Assembly (NCBI GenBank): GCA_031277805.1
Contig: JAITLR010000019.1
Coordinates: 1 to 64,000, forward strand
Direction of reading: 5' to 3'
Origin: Comamonas sp.
GTDB taxonomy: Bacteria > Pseudomonadota > Gammaproteobacteria > Burkholderiales > Burkholderiaceae_C
DNA length: 64,000 nucleotides
Shown: positions 20,336 to 29,165 of the stretch, piece after piece
How the letters are laid out: every line of letters starts with the position of its first letter
Numbering within the stretch: position 1 is the first letter of the stretch
Notes under the pieces: generated by a model
Told to the model about the DNA's origin: nothing
Databases searched by the model: none
The model's input: the letters and a program-made list of their open reading frames with translations, nothing else
Position numbers and translations under genes: made by a program

Positions 20336-21607
20336 ATGAATCGGTGGAAAATATCGCTAGGCAAGGCAGCTACAGCAGTCGTTTTTGCTGCTATAAGCAT
20401 AGCTTCTGGCGCACAGCCAGTAAGCGGTAATGAGGCATTTCTCACCAAGAAGGCGCAACTTGCCGCGAGGCTGAACACGGTACTGGGTTCCGCAGTGCAA
20501 CAGCAGCGCATCGTGGGCGGCGTGGTGCTGGTTTCGCAGGGAGGCCAACTGCTCTACCGCCAAGCCGTGGGACAGGCTGACCGAGAAAGCCAGCGCCTCA
20601 TGCAGCCAGACACAGTGTTTCGCCTGGCATCCATGAGCAAGCCCATTGTGACCATGGCGGCCATGCGTCTGGTCGAGCTGGGTCGTCTGGACCTGGATGC
20701 ACCAGTCACGCGATACCTGCCCGATTTTCGACCGCCGTTGCCGGGGCCGGACGGGCAGATCAGCTATCCGGCGATTTCCGTGCGCCAGCTCCTCACTCAC
20801 ACCTCCGGCTTGGGTTATGGCTTTGCCGAAGAGGCAGAAGGGGCTTATGCCAGGCTCGGCGTATCGGATGGGCTGGATGCCAGCAGCATCAGCCTGGCTG
20901 ACAATCTGCATCGCCTGGCCCAGGCCTCGCTGTACTTTGCTCCGGGCGCGCAGTGGCGTTACTCGCTGGGCATTGATGTGCTGGGCGCGGTGCTGGAGAA
21001 GGTGGAGCATGCGCCATTGCCCGAGGTTGTCGACCGCCTGGTGACCCGGCCCCTGGGCATGCAGCACACCGGCTTTGTTGCCTCACGCGATGATTCGCTG
21101 GCCACACCGTACGCCGATGGCCCGCTGCACCCGGTTCGTATGACGGAGAACATGGCTGTGCCGCTACCGCCAGGGCTGGGAGCGGCGGTGCACTTTTCCC
21201 CTGCACGGGCATTTGATCGCCAGGCTTTTCCGTCGGGCGGTGGCGGCATGCTGGGCAATGCCGATGACTATTGGAAGCTGCTGGAGTCGATACGCACCGG
21301 AAAAGGGGTGTTGCAGGTCTCTACCGTGGCGACCATGCTGAAAGATCAGGTCGGGCCGCAAGCCCGGACGCAAGGGCCGGGTTGGGGCTTTGGTTACGGC
21401 TGGGGTGTTTTGGTAGATCCGAAACCTACTCGCACGCCGCAAAGTCCGGGCACGGTGCAATGGGGCGGGGCTTATGGCCACAACTGGTTTGTGGACCCCG
21501 CCCGCCAGCTCAGCGTGATCCTGCTCACCAACACCGCATTTGAAGGTATGTCCGGCCGCTTGGTGACCGAAGTGAGGGATGCCGTGTATGCGACCTTGGA
21601 GGAGTGA
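20336..21607 (+). CDS. Exported serine hydrolase of the beta-lactamase class C / esterase EstB family
   Basis: 423 residues. A hydrophobic N-terminus (about residues 10-26) suggests export. The active-site SxxK is Ser99-Met-Ser-Lys102 (RLASMSKPI), the second motif is the Tyr in QWRYSLGIDVLG, and a GGAYG near the C-terminus corresponds to the KTG-box position. ISVRQLLTHTSGLGYG is a family block. Such proteins hydrolyse esters or D-amino acid peptides more often than beta-lactams. AGGAGCAGAG precedes the ATG. Part of the export/early mature coding resembles the local repeat family (20399-20442). Confidence 0.88.
   Translation: MNRWKISLGKAATAVVFAAISIASGAQPVSGNEAFLTKKAQLAARLNTVLGSAVQQQRIVGGVVLVSQGGQLLYRQAVGQADRESQRLMQPDTVFRLASMSKPIVTMAAMRLVELGRLDLDAPVTRYLPDFRPPLPGPDGQISYPAISVRQLLTHTSGLGYGFAEEAEGAYARLGVSDGLDASSISLADNLHRLAQASLYFAPGAQWRYSLGIDVLGAVLEKVEHAPLPEVVDRLVTRPLGMQHTGFVASRDDSLATPYADGPLHPVRMTENMAVPLPPGLGAAVHFSPARAFDRQAFPSGGGGMLGNADDYWKLLESIRTGKGVLQVSTVATMLKDQVGPQARTQGPGWGFGYGWGVLVDPKPTRTPQSPGTVQWGGAYGHNWFVDPARQLSVILLTNTAFEGMSGRLVTEVRDAVYATLEE
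20399..20442 (+). repeat. Comamonad-type dyad repeat inside the serine hydrolase gene, copy 4
   Basis: ATAGCTTCTGGCGC, 9-b spacer, AAGCGGTAATGAGGC, T-rich end: a fair match to the family. It encodes roughly residues 22-36, around the presumed signal cleavage site. Confidence 0.45.
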
Positions 21608-21625
21608 GCAACACTGGATTGCTAC

Positions 21626-21645
21626 AGCCGAACGGCTTCGGTTTT
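21626..21645 (+). terminator. Possible weak terminator after the serine hydrolase
   Basis: CCGAA, loop CGGC, TTCGG, then TTTT, 18 b after the stop. The stem is short (5-7 b counting a G-T pair), so efficiency would be low. Confidence 0.35.
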
Positions 21646-21800
21646 CAATACATGGGCAATGCATTGGAGAGCTGCAACCCCGACAAAACAAGGCGCTGAA
21701 TGCACCGCCTTTTGATTTCTCTCAGTCTGGATTTCTGTAACACAAGCCGCTTTATGGGCGACACTATGAAGCAGTCAAGATCGTTCCAGCAAAAAGAGCA

Positions 21801-23144
21801 ATGAGTGAGAACCAAGAGGCTAGCCAGGGTCAGCAAGAGGTTGGGCGGCATGAAGAAAACGCGCACTTTCTGCGTGCCGTCACGGATATGGCCGAGCATC
21901 TGCCGGTGGTGACAGGCGATGCCATCTATACCGACAAAGGCATCAAGCTTGTGGACAAGGGAGCGCGCGTCGACCAGCGCCTGTATGAGCGGCTGGTCAG
22001 TCACAAGCTGCGCGATCCGATTGATGAAAGTCTGATGGCCGAGAATCCGGTGGATGCCAAGGCCCTGCTGACGCTGGCGCAGAGTCAGTGTGAAAGTGTC
22101 GAGCTGTTGCGCCGCATGGTGAGCGATCTGGAGGGGCCCGAGCGCCTGCTGGAACCCCTCAAAGGTCTGTTGCTGCCACGTTCTATCGCCTTCAAGCTGA
22201 CCGTCATGCGAGAGCAGCGCGCCGAGCTGTTCACCCACAGCGTGCAGATGGCGTTGGTGTCCATCTTTCTGGCGCTCAAGAACGGCTGGAGCGAGCAGGA
22301 GTGCGTCTCTCTGGCCACGGCGGCGCTGCTGCACGATGTGGGCATGCTCTATATGGACCCTGCCTGGACGGATCCAGAGCACCGTCTGTCTTCCACACAG
22401 CGCAAGCATCTGGTGGCGCACTCCGTGACCGCCATGCTGGTGGTGCGCGATGCCAAGGCCTATGCGCAGACGGTGGAGCTGGCCGTGCTGGAACACCATG
22501 AGCGCATGGATGGCAGCGGCTATCCGCGCGGCATGCAGGGCGCGGCAATTTCGCCCATGGGACAGGTGCTGTTGCTGGCCGAAGTCGTGTCCGCCTTTTT
22601 CGAAAAGTTCAGTGATATGCCGGGCCAGCGGCTTTCGCTGATGCTGCGCATGAATCACAAAAGCTACCCGGCCGATCTGGTGCACCATATTCTGCCGCTG
22701 CTGTATGACGAGACTCAGCCCGGTTTGCCGTTGAAGCCCATGCAGGCCGAGGTGGCGCACAGCACGGCGGCACTGGAGGCAGCGTTGACCATGTGGTCCC
22801 AGTTGCGCTCCAACTTCCCTGTGGGCTGGAGCCATTTGCCCGAGGCGCATAGCGCCAACTTTGTGGAGCAAAGCCTGCAGCTGCTGCAGAAACAGCTGGC
22901 CGAGGCGGGCTCTCACCCCAGCCAGCAACTGCATGTGCTCAGCTATCTCAAGGATGATGCGCAAGGCATGGGCGAGCTGACGCTGGTCAATCGCGAAGCG
23001 CTGTGGAAGCTGCAGTCCATCATCAATGACTGCCTGCGCCGCTGGCCCGTTGCCACGACGCGTGGTACGGCCCTGGAGGGAGCTGTGGCCCAGTGGTGCG
23101 ATGCTTGCGCGTGCATAGAACCACCGGCCAGACACAGCGCCTGA
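21801..23144 (+). CDS. HD-GYP domain protein (c-di-GMP phosphodiesterase-like)
   Basis: 447 residues. An N-terminal region of about 110 residues is followed by an HD-GYP domain with HDVG (His178-Asp179), a second-sphere HSV, and HHERMDGSGYPRG (GYP at about 240-242). HD-GYP enzymes linearise cyclic di-GMP, tuning motility and biofilm. Here the Lys of the usual HDxGK is Met (HDVGM), so activity is uncertain. The C-terminal 150 residues are helical and unassigned. No membrane segment, so cytoplasmic. It stands alone, upstream of the SOS cassette. Confidence 0.88.
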   Translation: MSENQEASQGQQEVGRHEENAHFLRAVTDMAEHLPVVTGDAIYTDKGIKLVDKGARVDQRLYERLVSHKLRDPIDESLMAENPVDAKALLTLAQSQCESVELLRRMVSDLEGPERLLEPLKGLLLPRSIAFKLTVMREQRAELFTHSVQMALVSIFLALKNGWSEQECVSLATAALLHDVGMLYMDPAWTDPEHRLSSTQRKHLVAHSVTAMLVVRDAKAYAQTVELAVLEHHERMDGSGYPRGMQGAAISPMGQVLLLAEVVSAFFEKFSDMPGQRLSLMLRMNHKSYPADLVHHILPLLYDETQPGLPLKPMQAEVAHSTAALEAALTMWSQLRSNFPVGWSHLPEAHSANFVEQSLQLLQKQLAEAGSHPSQQLHVLSYLKDDAQGMGELTLVNREALWKLQSIINDCLRRWPVATTRGTALEGAVAQWCDACACIEPPARHSA

Positions 23145-23238
23145 GCGCATTGCTGACCAGCCACCCCAGGCCGGGCTTTTTCATTGCCTGCCTGCTGCGG
23201 GGCAGAGCCCTGTCCCTGTTCTGCCTGTTTGAAAATTG

Positions 23239-23283
23239 ATAGCTGTCGGCGCTTTCTGCATAAGCAGTTAGAGCATTTTTTGC
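23239..23283 (+). repeat. Comamonad-type dyad repeat, copy 5
   Basis: ATAGCTGTCGGCGCTTT, spacer, ATAAGCAGTTAGAGC, then a T-tract. It lies between the HD-GYP gene and the imuA promoter and could terminate the former. Confidence 0.65.
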
Positions 23284-23336
23284 ATGTAATTGCTTGGTAG
23301 GCATGGGATTGATGCTTCCGTGCATTTTCTTGATTG

Positions 23337-23352
23337 CTGTATATTTATACAG
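23337..23352. promoter_or_regulatory. LexA (SOS) box of the imuA-imuB-dnaE2 operon
   Basis: CTGTATATTTATACAG is a perfect CTGT-N8-ACAG site with an alternating AT core, one base from the E. coli consensus. It lies 15 b before the imuA start, overlapping the expected promoter, as known for SOS mutagenesis cassettes. Confidence 0.9.
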
Positions 23353-23367
23353 TATTTGAGAAATGCC

Positions 23368-24192
23368 ATGCCACAGCAGACCCACACCTTCACGCACAGG
23401 GCCGACCCGCAGGCCTTGCGCTGTGCCGCGCGTCTGCAAGAGGTGCAGCTTGACGGTGTCTGGCGCGGCAGTGACTGGCATGAGGGTTGCATGCAGCAGA
23501 CCTGGCCCAGCGGTCATGCGGCGCTGGACGCGGAGCTGCCCGGCAGCGGCTGGCCAAGCAATGCGCTGGTGCAGATTCAGCAGGCGCCGCACACCCATGC
23601 CGAGTGGGCGCTGCTGCTGCCCGCATTGACTGCGCAGGCCGGTCGGCATGAGGGGCAACTGGTGCTGGTCGCGCCACCTTTTTTGCCATTTGCACCAGCG
23701 CTGCAGGCTGCGGGCATTGCGCCGCAGCGGCTATGTTGTGTGCAGGCGCCGCAGCGATCTGCGCAGGAGCTGGCCTGGGCTTGCGAGCAAGCGCTGCATT
23801 GCCGCGATGTGCTGGCCGTACTGGCCTGGCTGCCACAGCTGGCAATACCGGCGCAACGGCGCCTGCAACTGGCTGCAGCATCGCAGGGGCGACCGCTGTG
23901 GTTATGGCAGGGTTTGCAGGCCGGGCAGCACAGCTCACCCGCAGCCTTGCGCCTGCGGCTGGAAAGAGCGCCGCAGACCGGCGCGGCAGATGGCTTGCAG
24001 ATTCAAATCCTCAAACGCCGTGGTCCGGCGCTGGGCAGTCCCGTGCAGTTATCACTTGCGCAGTGGGCCTGGATGCCGGTGCTGCAGGCCCAGGCCGCTC
24101 GACATGCGCGCCAGAGCGAAGAGGCAGCCTTGCTCATGCAAGGGCGGGCCATGTCACACGCGCTGGGCGCGGCACCCATCATGGTGGATTGA
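23368..24192 (+). CDS. imuA: Translesion synthesis-associated protein ImuA
   Basis: 274 residues. RecA/SulA-like accessory protein of the ImuA-ImuB-DnaE2 mutasome. Recognisable features are the HAALDAELPGSGWPSNALVQI start, reminiscent of the RecA-like family, and QAPHTHAEWALLLPAL; the Walker A is not clearly conserved, as in other ImuA proteins. ATG 23368 lies 15 b after the LexA box; the reading from 23290 would run through the box. imuB begins 2 b after the stop. Confidence 0.9.
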   Translation: MPQQTHTFTHRADPQALRCAARLQEVQLDGVWRGSDWHEGCMQQTWPSGHAALDAELPGSGWPSNALVQIQQAPHTHAEWALLLPALTAQAGRHEGQLVLVAPPFLPFAPALQAAGIAPQRLCCVQAPQRSAQELAWACEQALHCRDVLAVLAWLPQLAIPAQRRLQLAAASQGRPLWLWQGLQAGQHSSPAALRLRLERAPQTGAADGLQIQILKRRGPALGSPVQLSLAQWAWMPVLQAQAARHARQSEEAALLMQGRAMSHALGAAPIMVD

Positions 24193-24194
24193 TC

Positions 24195-25667
24195 ATGCAA
24201 GCCCATGAACACTGGATTGCCTGGCCTTTGGCGTTGTTGGCGGCACCACAAGGAGGGGGAGCGCCTGGCGGGAAGGAGGCTGTGCCAGTCACCATGTCAG
24301 AGAGCGCCTGTTGGTGGGCGTTGGAGTTCTCGCCGCGCGTGGCGGTGCTGGAAGAGGCTCTGCTCATGGAAACCAGCATGGTCCAGCGCCTCTGGGGTGG
24401 TTTACAGCCCATGCTGGAGCGGCTGGATCAGGCTTTTGCTCAGGCTGGCATGGCCGAGGGGGCGGCAGCCATGGTTCGCGCAGAGGCCGATACGCCATGG
24501 CTGGCGCTGGCCAGACTGCGGCTGATGCAAAAAACTCAAGAGCAGGGCAGGGCCTTGCCTGCTGCCATCCTGGCTGATGCGTTACCGTTGTGGACCTTGA
24601 CGGCTTTGCAGCAGCACAGCGCTGTTCTTTTGCGCCTGGGTTGCAGAAACTGGGGGCAGGTAAGAGCGCTGCCGCGCTCCGGCCTCTCGCGTCGCTTGGG
24701 AGGCAAGCTTTTGCGTGTGCTGGACGAGGCCTATGGTCTGCTTCCACAGCCCATGAATTGGCTGCAACTGCCCGAGCAATTCGTGTTGCGCCACGACCTG
24801 GGCTACCCCGCGCGCAACGCGGATGCCGCGCTGAATCTGGCCCAGCCCTTGCTGCGTGCGCTGCAATCGTGGCTGCAGGCACGTCACCATGCGGTGCTGT
24901 CACTGCAACTGCGCTGGCACCATGATCTGCGCCGTGTTGATGGGCAGGAGTTGCCGGCGTGGGAGAGCTTATGCATACGCACGGGCCAGCCCACCCAGGG
25001 CATGGAGCATTTGCAGCGCCTGTTGCGCGAGCATCTGGGTCAGCAGCGCTGGCTTGCACCCGTGGATATGCTGGAGCTGCAGGCGCTGGAGACCGTACCC
25101 TGGTCGGCTGCGCCGCTCAGTTGCCTGCCCGATCTGGCCGCGCAGCAGGGGGCGAGCAGTCTGGCCTGGCATGAATGGGTGGAGCGGGTCAGTGCGCGCT
25201 GGGGTGATGAGGTCGTGCACATGGTCGAGCCCCATGCCGACCATCGCCCCGAAGCCATGCAAAGCTGGAAAAGCACTGCACAGTGCGACACACGGTCAGG
25301 TCAACAGCCCGGTCAACAGCGCGCTTCTGCCTTGCCTGGCGCTGCCCAAAAAAATGTCGCTCGCCGCGATTGCAGCGATCCCTGGCAGGCGCTATGGCCG
25401 CCCTGGCTGCTGCCACGGCCCGAGGCCTTGGCGGTACAGAACAACCGCCCGCACTGGCATGGGCCGCTGCAGCTGCGCGCCGGTCCTTACCGGCTGGAGT
25501 CTGGCTGGTGGGAAGGTGCGCAGACACTGGCCGTGCGCGACTACTTTGTAGCGTTCAACGAGGTGGTCGGCCATGTCTGGATTTACCGGGAGAGGGCGCA
25601 GACCGGTGCCTGGCTGAGCGCAGCCAGTCATGCGTCCAGTTGGTTTGCGCAGGGTGTCTATGGCTGA
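24195..25667 (+). CDS. imuB: DNA polymerase Y-family protein ImuB
   Basis: 490 residues. A non-catalytic Y-family homologue that links DnaE2 to the sliding clamp. The start CWWALEFSPRVAVLEE occupies the position of the palm strand but lacks the acidic catalytic residues, as is typical of ImuB. It has fingers/thumb-like WGQVRALPRSGLSRRLG and a C-terminal RPHWHGPLQLRAGPYRLESG block. The start ATG 24195 follows imuA by 2 b; its stop overlaps dnaE2 by 8 b (ATGGCTGA). The region about 25270-25370 is Gln/Ser-rich and probably a linker. Confidence 0.9.
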   Translation: MQAHEHWIAWPLALLAAPQGGGAPGGKEAVPVTMSESACWWALEFSPRVAVLEEALLMETSMVQRLWGGLQPMLERLDQAFAQAGMAEGAAAMVRAEADTPWLALARLRLMQKTQEQGRALPAAILADALPLWTLTALQQHSAVLLRLGCRNWGQVRALPRSGLSRRLGGKLLRVLDEAYGLLPQPMNWLQLPEQFVLRHDLGYPARNADAALNLAQPLLRALQSWLQARHHAVLSLQLRWHHDLRRVDGQELPAWESLCIRTGQPTQGMEHLQRLLREHLGQQRWLAPVDMLELQALETVPWSAAPLSCLPDLAAQQGASSLAWHEWVERVSARWGDEVVHMVEPHADHRPEAMQSWKSTAQCDTRSGQQPGQQRASALPGAAQKNVARRDCSDPWQALWPPWLLPRPEALAVQNNRPHWHGPLQLRAGPYRLESGWWEGAQTLAVRDYFVAFNEVVGHVWIYRERAQTGAWLSAASHASSWFAQGVYG

Positions 25668-28600
25668 ATCCGCCGTCATTGCTGCCAAGCAGACCAGGCC
25701 AGTCCCGCCACAGTCTGCGCCACCACCCACCGTCACCCCCGCCGCGCCCATGGCGCAGGGCGCGGGCAGAGGGCCGCTAGCCTATGCGGAGCTGCACTGC
25801 CTGTCCAGCTTCAGCTTTCTGCGCGGTGCCTCATCGCCGGCCGAGCTGGTGCACCGCGCCAAAAGCCTAGGCTATGCGGCGCTGGCCTTGACCGATGAAT
25901 GCTCGGTCGCCGGTGTTGTGCGGGCCTATGAGGCGGCCAAAGACTGCGACTTGCACCTGATCTACGGCAGCGAATTTGTCTGGGGCTCGCTCAAGATCGT
26001 GGTGCTGGCGCGTGATCTGCATGGCTGGGGCAATCTTTGCGAATTCATCACCACCGCCCGCGGCCGTGCGGAAAAGGGCGCTTATGTGGTCGATGAAACC
26101 AGCCCCTGGCAACTGCTGCAGCAAGGCTGCGAATGCCTGCTGCTGCCCCAGCGCAGCGAATTCGATGCTTCTGATTCAGTAGCTATCAGCGCATGCCTGT
26201 CAATCGTTATAGGCTGTTTTGATGTTAATTCACTGTGGCTGGGCGTGGAGCTGCATCTTGCGCCCGACGACAGCCTGTGGCTGCAGACGCTGCAGCAGGT
26301 CGGGGCGGACTTGGGCCTGCCGCTGCTGGCCTGCGGTGATGTGCATATGCATGCACGCTCGCGCAAGCCGCTGCAGGATGTGGTGACCGCGATTCGCCTG
26401 GGCCGCACGGTGGCCGAATGCGGCTTTGCGCTGCAACCCAATGGCGAGCGGCATCTGCGCTCACGCTTGCGGCTGGCTGCGCTCTATCCCAGAGCCATGT
26501 TGGACGCCACGCTGCGCCTGTCTCAGCGCTGCCGCTTCAGCCTCGACGAAATCCGCTACCACTACCCGCAGGAAAGCGTGCTGCCCGGCATGACGGCCAC
26601 ACAGACTCTGGCCTGGCTGACCTGGGAAGGGGCGGCGGGGCGCTACCCCGAGGGCATTCCCGAGGAGGTACGCACGCAGCTGCTCAAGGAGCTGCAGCTG
26701 ATCGCCGATGAAAAATACGAGATGTACTTTCTCACCGTGCATGACATCGTGCGCTATGCGCGCAGCATCGGCATTCTGTGCCAGGGCCGGGGTTCGGCCG
26801 CGAATTCGGCCGTCTGCTACTGCCTGGGCATCACGGCAGTGAACCCGCTGGGTAACAACTTGCTGTTCGAGCGCTTCATCAGCAAGGAGCGCAGCGAGCC
26901 GCCCGATATCGATGTGGACTTCGAGCATGCACGGCGCGAAGAGGTCATTCAGTACATCTACAGCAAATACGGGCGCGAGCGTGCGGCCTTGACGGCCGTG
27001 GTCAGCTGCTGGCGCAGCCGCAGCGCGTTGCGCGATGTGGGCAAGGTTCTGGGGCTGCCTGCCGACTTGATCGACGCCCTGGCCAAGGGGCAGTACTGGT
27101 TCAGCGAACATGCCAAGGCCCAGGCTGAAAAAGCAGAGCAGCCAGCGCAGGCTGGGTCTACGGATACTGCAGAAAAGCCCGCTGACGAGGAGGTGCCCGA
27201 AACATTGCCAGAGGACTGGGTAGAGCGCAAATTCAAGGAGGCACAGGTACTGGCCGAGGAAAAAGCCAGCGCCGTCAGCACGCACCAGCTGCGTTTGTGG
27301 ATAGAGCTGGCCTGGCAGCTCAAGGATAGTCCGCGCCATCTGAGCCAGCATGTGGGCGGTTTTGTGCTGACCGAGGGCCGGCTCACACGCCTGGTACCGG
27401 TCGAGCCTGCGGCCATGGAAAAACGCTCCGTCATTCAGTGGGACAAGGATGACCTGGATGTTGTCGGCCTGCTCAAGGTCGATGTGCTGGCGCTGGGCAT
27501 GCTGACCATGCTGCGCAACGCGCTTGATGAGCGTGCACGCTGGCGTGGCGAGCTCTGGGAGCTGCACCAGATCCCGCAGGAAGATGCCGCAACCTACACC
27601 ATGATCTGCAAGGCCGATACCGTGGGCACTTTCCAGATCGAGAGCCGCGCCCAGATGAGCATGCTGCCGCGCCTGCAGCCACGCACTTTCTATGACCTGG
27701 TGGTAGAGGTCGCCATCGTGCGCCCCGGACCGATTCAGGGCGGCATGGTCCACCCCTATCTGCTGGCGCGGGAGCGTCAGCGCAGGAAGCTGCCGCTGAA
27801 GCTGGTTCACCCTGAACTTGAAAATGCGCTGCTGCGAACCTTAGGTGTGCCCATTTTTCAAGAGCAGGTCATGCAGATCGCCATGGATGCGGCCCTGTTC
27901 TCCGCCGGCATGGCTGATCAGCTGCGCCGCTCCATGGCGGCCTGGAAGCGCAAGGGCGGCGTGCACAGATTCGAGCGGCCCCTTGTCGACACCATGATCG
28001 CGCGCGGCTATAGCGCCGAGTTTGCCAACGCCATCTTTCAGCAGATGCTGGGCTTTGGCGAATATGGCTTCCCCGAAAGCCATGCCTATAGTTTTGCGCT
28101 GCTGGCCTATGCCAGCGCTTGGCTCAAGCGGCACGAGCCCGCGATTTTTCTGCAGGCCTTGCTCAACGCCCAGCCCATGGGCTTTTATTCGCCGTCGCAG
28201 CTGGTGCAGGATGCGCGCCGCCATGGTGTGCGTGTGCTGCCTGTCGATGTCTGTCATAGCCACTGGCGGTGCACGCTTGAAGAGCCACTGGCGCCCATAC
28301 GCGGTGTGGAGCATCCCCAGCCAGCGGTGCGCCTGGGTCTGAACCGGGTGGCGCAGCTGGGCAAGGCCGCAGCGCTACGTATTCAGGAGCAGGCTGCGCA
28401 GACCCCATGGGTGGATGTGGCTGATCTGGCCATCAGGGCGCAGCTCGATCAATCGGAGATGCAGGCTCTGGCGGCCGCCGATGCGCTGCGCAGCCTGGCC
28501 GGTCATCGACGCCAGCAGATGTGGGATGCCGCAGCGCAGTCGCGCTTGCCGCCGTTGTTTGCCCAGGTGCCCATTCATGAACCGCTGCTGGAGCTGCCTG

Positions 28601-29100
28601 CGGCCAAGGAGGGTGAAGAGATCATGTTTGACTATGCCGCCACGGGTCTGAGTCTGCGCCGCCACCCGCTGGCGCTGCTGCGCGAAAAGCTGATGCGTCA
28701 CGGCATCGAAACGGCGGCTCGGTTGCGCCAGATGCTGCCCGGCCAGAAGGTCCGCGCCTGCGGCATCGTCACCGTGCGCCAGCGCCCGCCCACGGCGGGT
28801 GGCACGTTGTTCATCACGCTGGAGGACGAAACCGGCGTCATCAACCTGGTGGTCTGGAGCAAAGCTTTCGAGCGCTACCAACCCGCGCTGCTGCAGTCGC
28901 GCCTGCTGGCCGTGGAGGGAGTGTGGCAGCGCAGCAGCGCGCCGCAGTTGCAAGAAGATGAACTGGAGTTAGAACAGCTTCAAACCAAGGCGGGTGAAGC
29001 GCCAGCTGCTCATCATTTGGTAGTCATGCGGGCCAAGGACATGACGCACTGGCTGGGACGCTTTGCGCAAGTGGGCCTGAGCAGCCGCGACTTTCATTGA
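25660..29100 (+). CDS. dnaE2: Error-prone DNA polymerase DnaE2
   Basis: 1146 residues. C-family polymerase used for damage-induced mutagenesis. The N-terminal PHP domain starts AYAELHCLSSFSFLRGAS. The polymerase acidic motif is PPDIDVDFEHARREE, with SRAQMSMLPRLQPRTFYDLV and FGFPESHAYSFALLAY-type blocks, and a C-terminal OB domain (GTLFITLEDETGVINLVVW). ATG 25660 overlaps the imuB end, giving coupled translation. Oddities are an acidic Ala/Glu-rich insertion at about residues 483-541, and a repeat-like coding patch near residues 173-188. Controlled through the LexA box at 23337. Confidence 0.95.
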   Translation: MAESAVIAAKQTRPVPPQSAPPPTVTPAAPMAQGAGRGPLAYAELHCLSSFSFLRGASSPAELVHRAKSLGYAALALTDECSVAGVVRAYEAAKDCDLHLIYGSEFVWGSLKIVVLARDLHGWGNLCEFITTARGRAEKGAYVVDETSPWQLLQQGCECLLLPQRSEFDASDSVAISACLSIVIGCFDVNSLWLGVELHLAPDDSLWLQTLQQVGADLGLPLLACGDVHMHARSRKPLQDVVTAIRLGRTVAECGFALQPNGERHLRSRLRLAALYPRAMLDATLRLSQRCRFSLDEIRYHYPQESVLPGMTATQTLAWLTWEGAAGRYPEGIPEEVRTQLLKELQLIADEKYEMYFLTVHDIVRYARSIGILCQGRGSAANSAVCYCLGITAVNPLGNNLLFERFISKERSEPPDIDVDFEHARREEVIQYIYSKYGRERAALTAVVSCWRSRSALRDVGKVLGLPADLIDALAKGQYWFSEHAKAQAEKAEQPAQAGSTDTAEKPADEEVPETLPEDWVERKFKEAQVLAEEKASAVSTHQLRLWIELAWQLKDSPRHLSQHVGGFVLTEGRLTRLVPVEPAAMEKRSVIQWDKDDLDVVGLLKVDVLALGMLTMLRNALDERARWRGELWELHQIPQEDAATYTMICKADTVGTFQIESRAQMSMLPRLQPRTFYDLVVEVAIVRPGPIQGGMVHPYLLARERQRRKLPLKLVHPELENALLRTLGVPIFQEQVMQIAMDAALFSAGMADQLRRSMAAWKRKGGVHRFERPLVDTMIARGYSAEFANAIFQQMLGFGEYGFPESHAYSFALLAYASAWLKRHEPAIFLQALLNAQPMGFYSPSQLVQDARRHGVRVLPVDVCHSHWRCTLEEPLAPIRGVEHPQPAVRLGLNRVAQLGKAAALRIQEQAAQTPWVDVADLAIRAQLDQSEMQALAAADALRSLAGHRRQQMWDAAAQSRLPPLFAQVPIHEPLLELPAAKEGEEIMFDYAATGLSLRRHPLALLREKLMRHGIETAARLRQMLPGQKVRACGIVTVRQRPPTAGGTLFITLEDETGVINLVVWSKAFERYQPALLQSRLLAVEGVWQRSSAPQLQEDELELEQLQTKAGEAPAAHHLVVMRAKDMTHWLGRFAQVGLSSRDFH
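26178..26225 (+). repeat. Comamonad-type dyad repeat inside dnaE2, copy 6
   Basis: GTAGCTATCAGCGCATG, spacer, ATCGTTATAGGCTGTTTTGATG fits the family consensus and is lower in G+C than flanking dnaE2. It encodes VAISACLSIVIGCFD in a variable loop region before LWLGVEL. Confidence 0.5.
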
Positions 29101-29120
29101 CCAGCCGCGATTTTCATCGA
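29081..29120. repeat. 20-b tandem duplication across the dnaE2 stop codon
   Basis: GCAGCCGCGACTTTCATTGA is followed directly by CCAGCCGCGATTTTCATCGA, 17 of 20 identical. The first copy contains the dnaE2 stop; the second has CGA in its place. Confidence 0.6.
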
Positions 29121-29165
29121 GCTGGCAAGGCCGCCCGCGCAGCGGCTGCCCTTGCGCGCGTGGGC

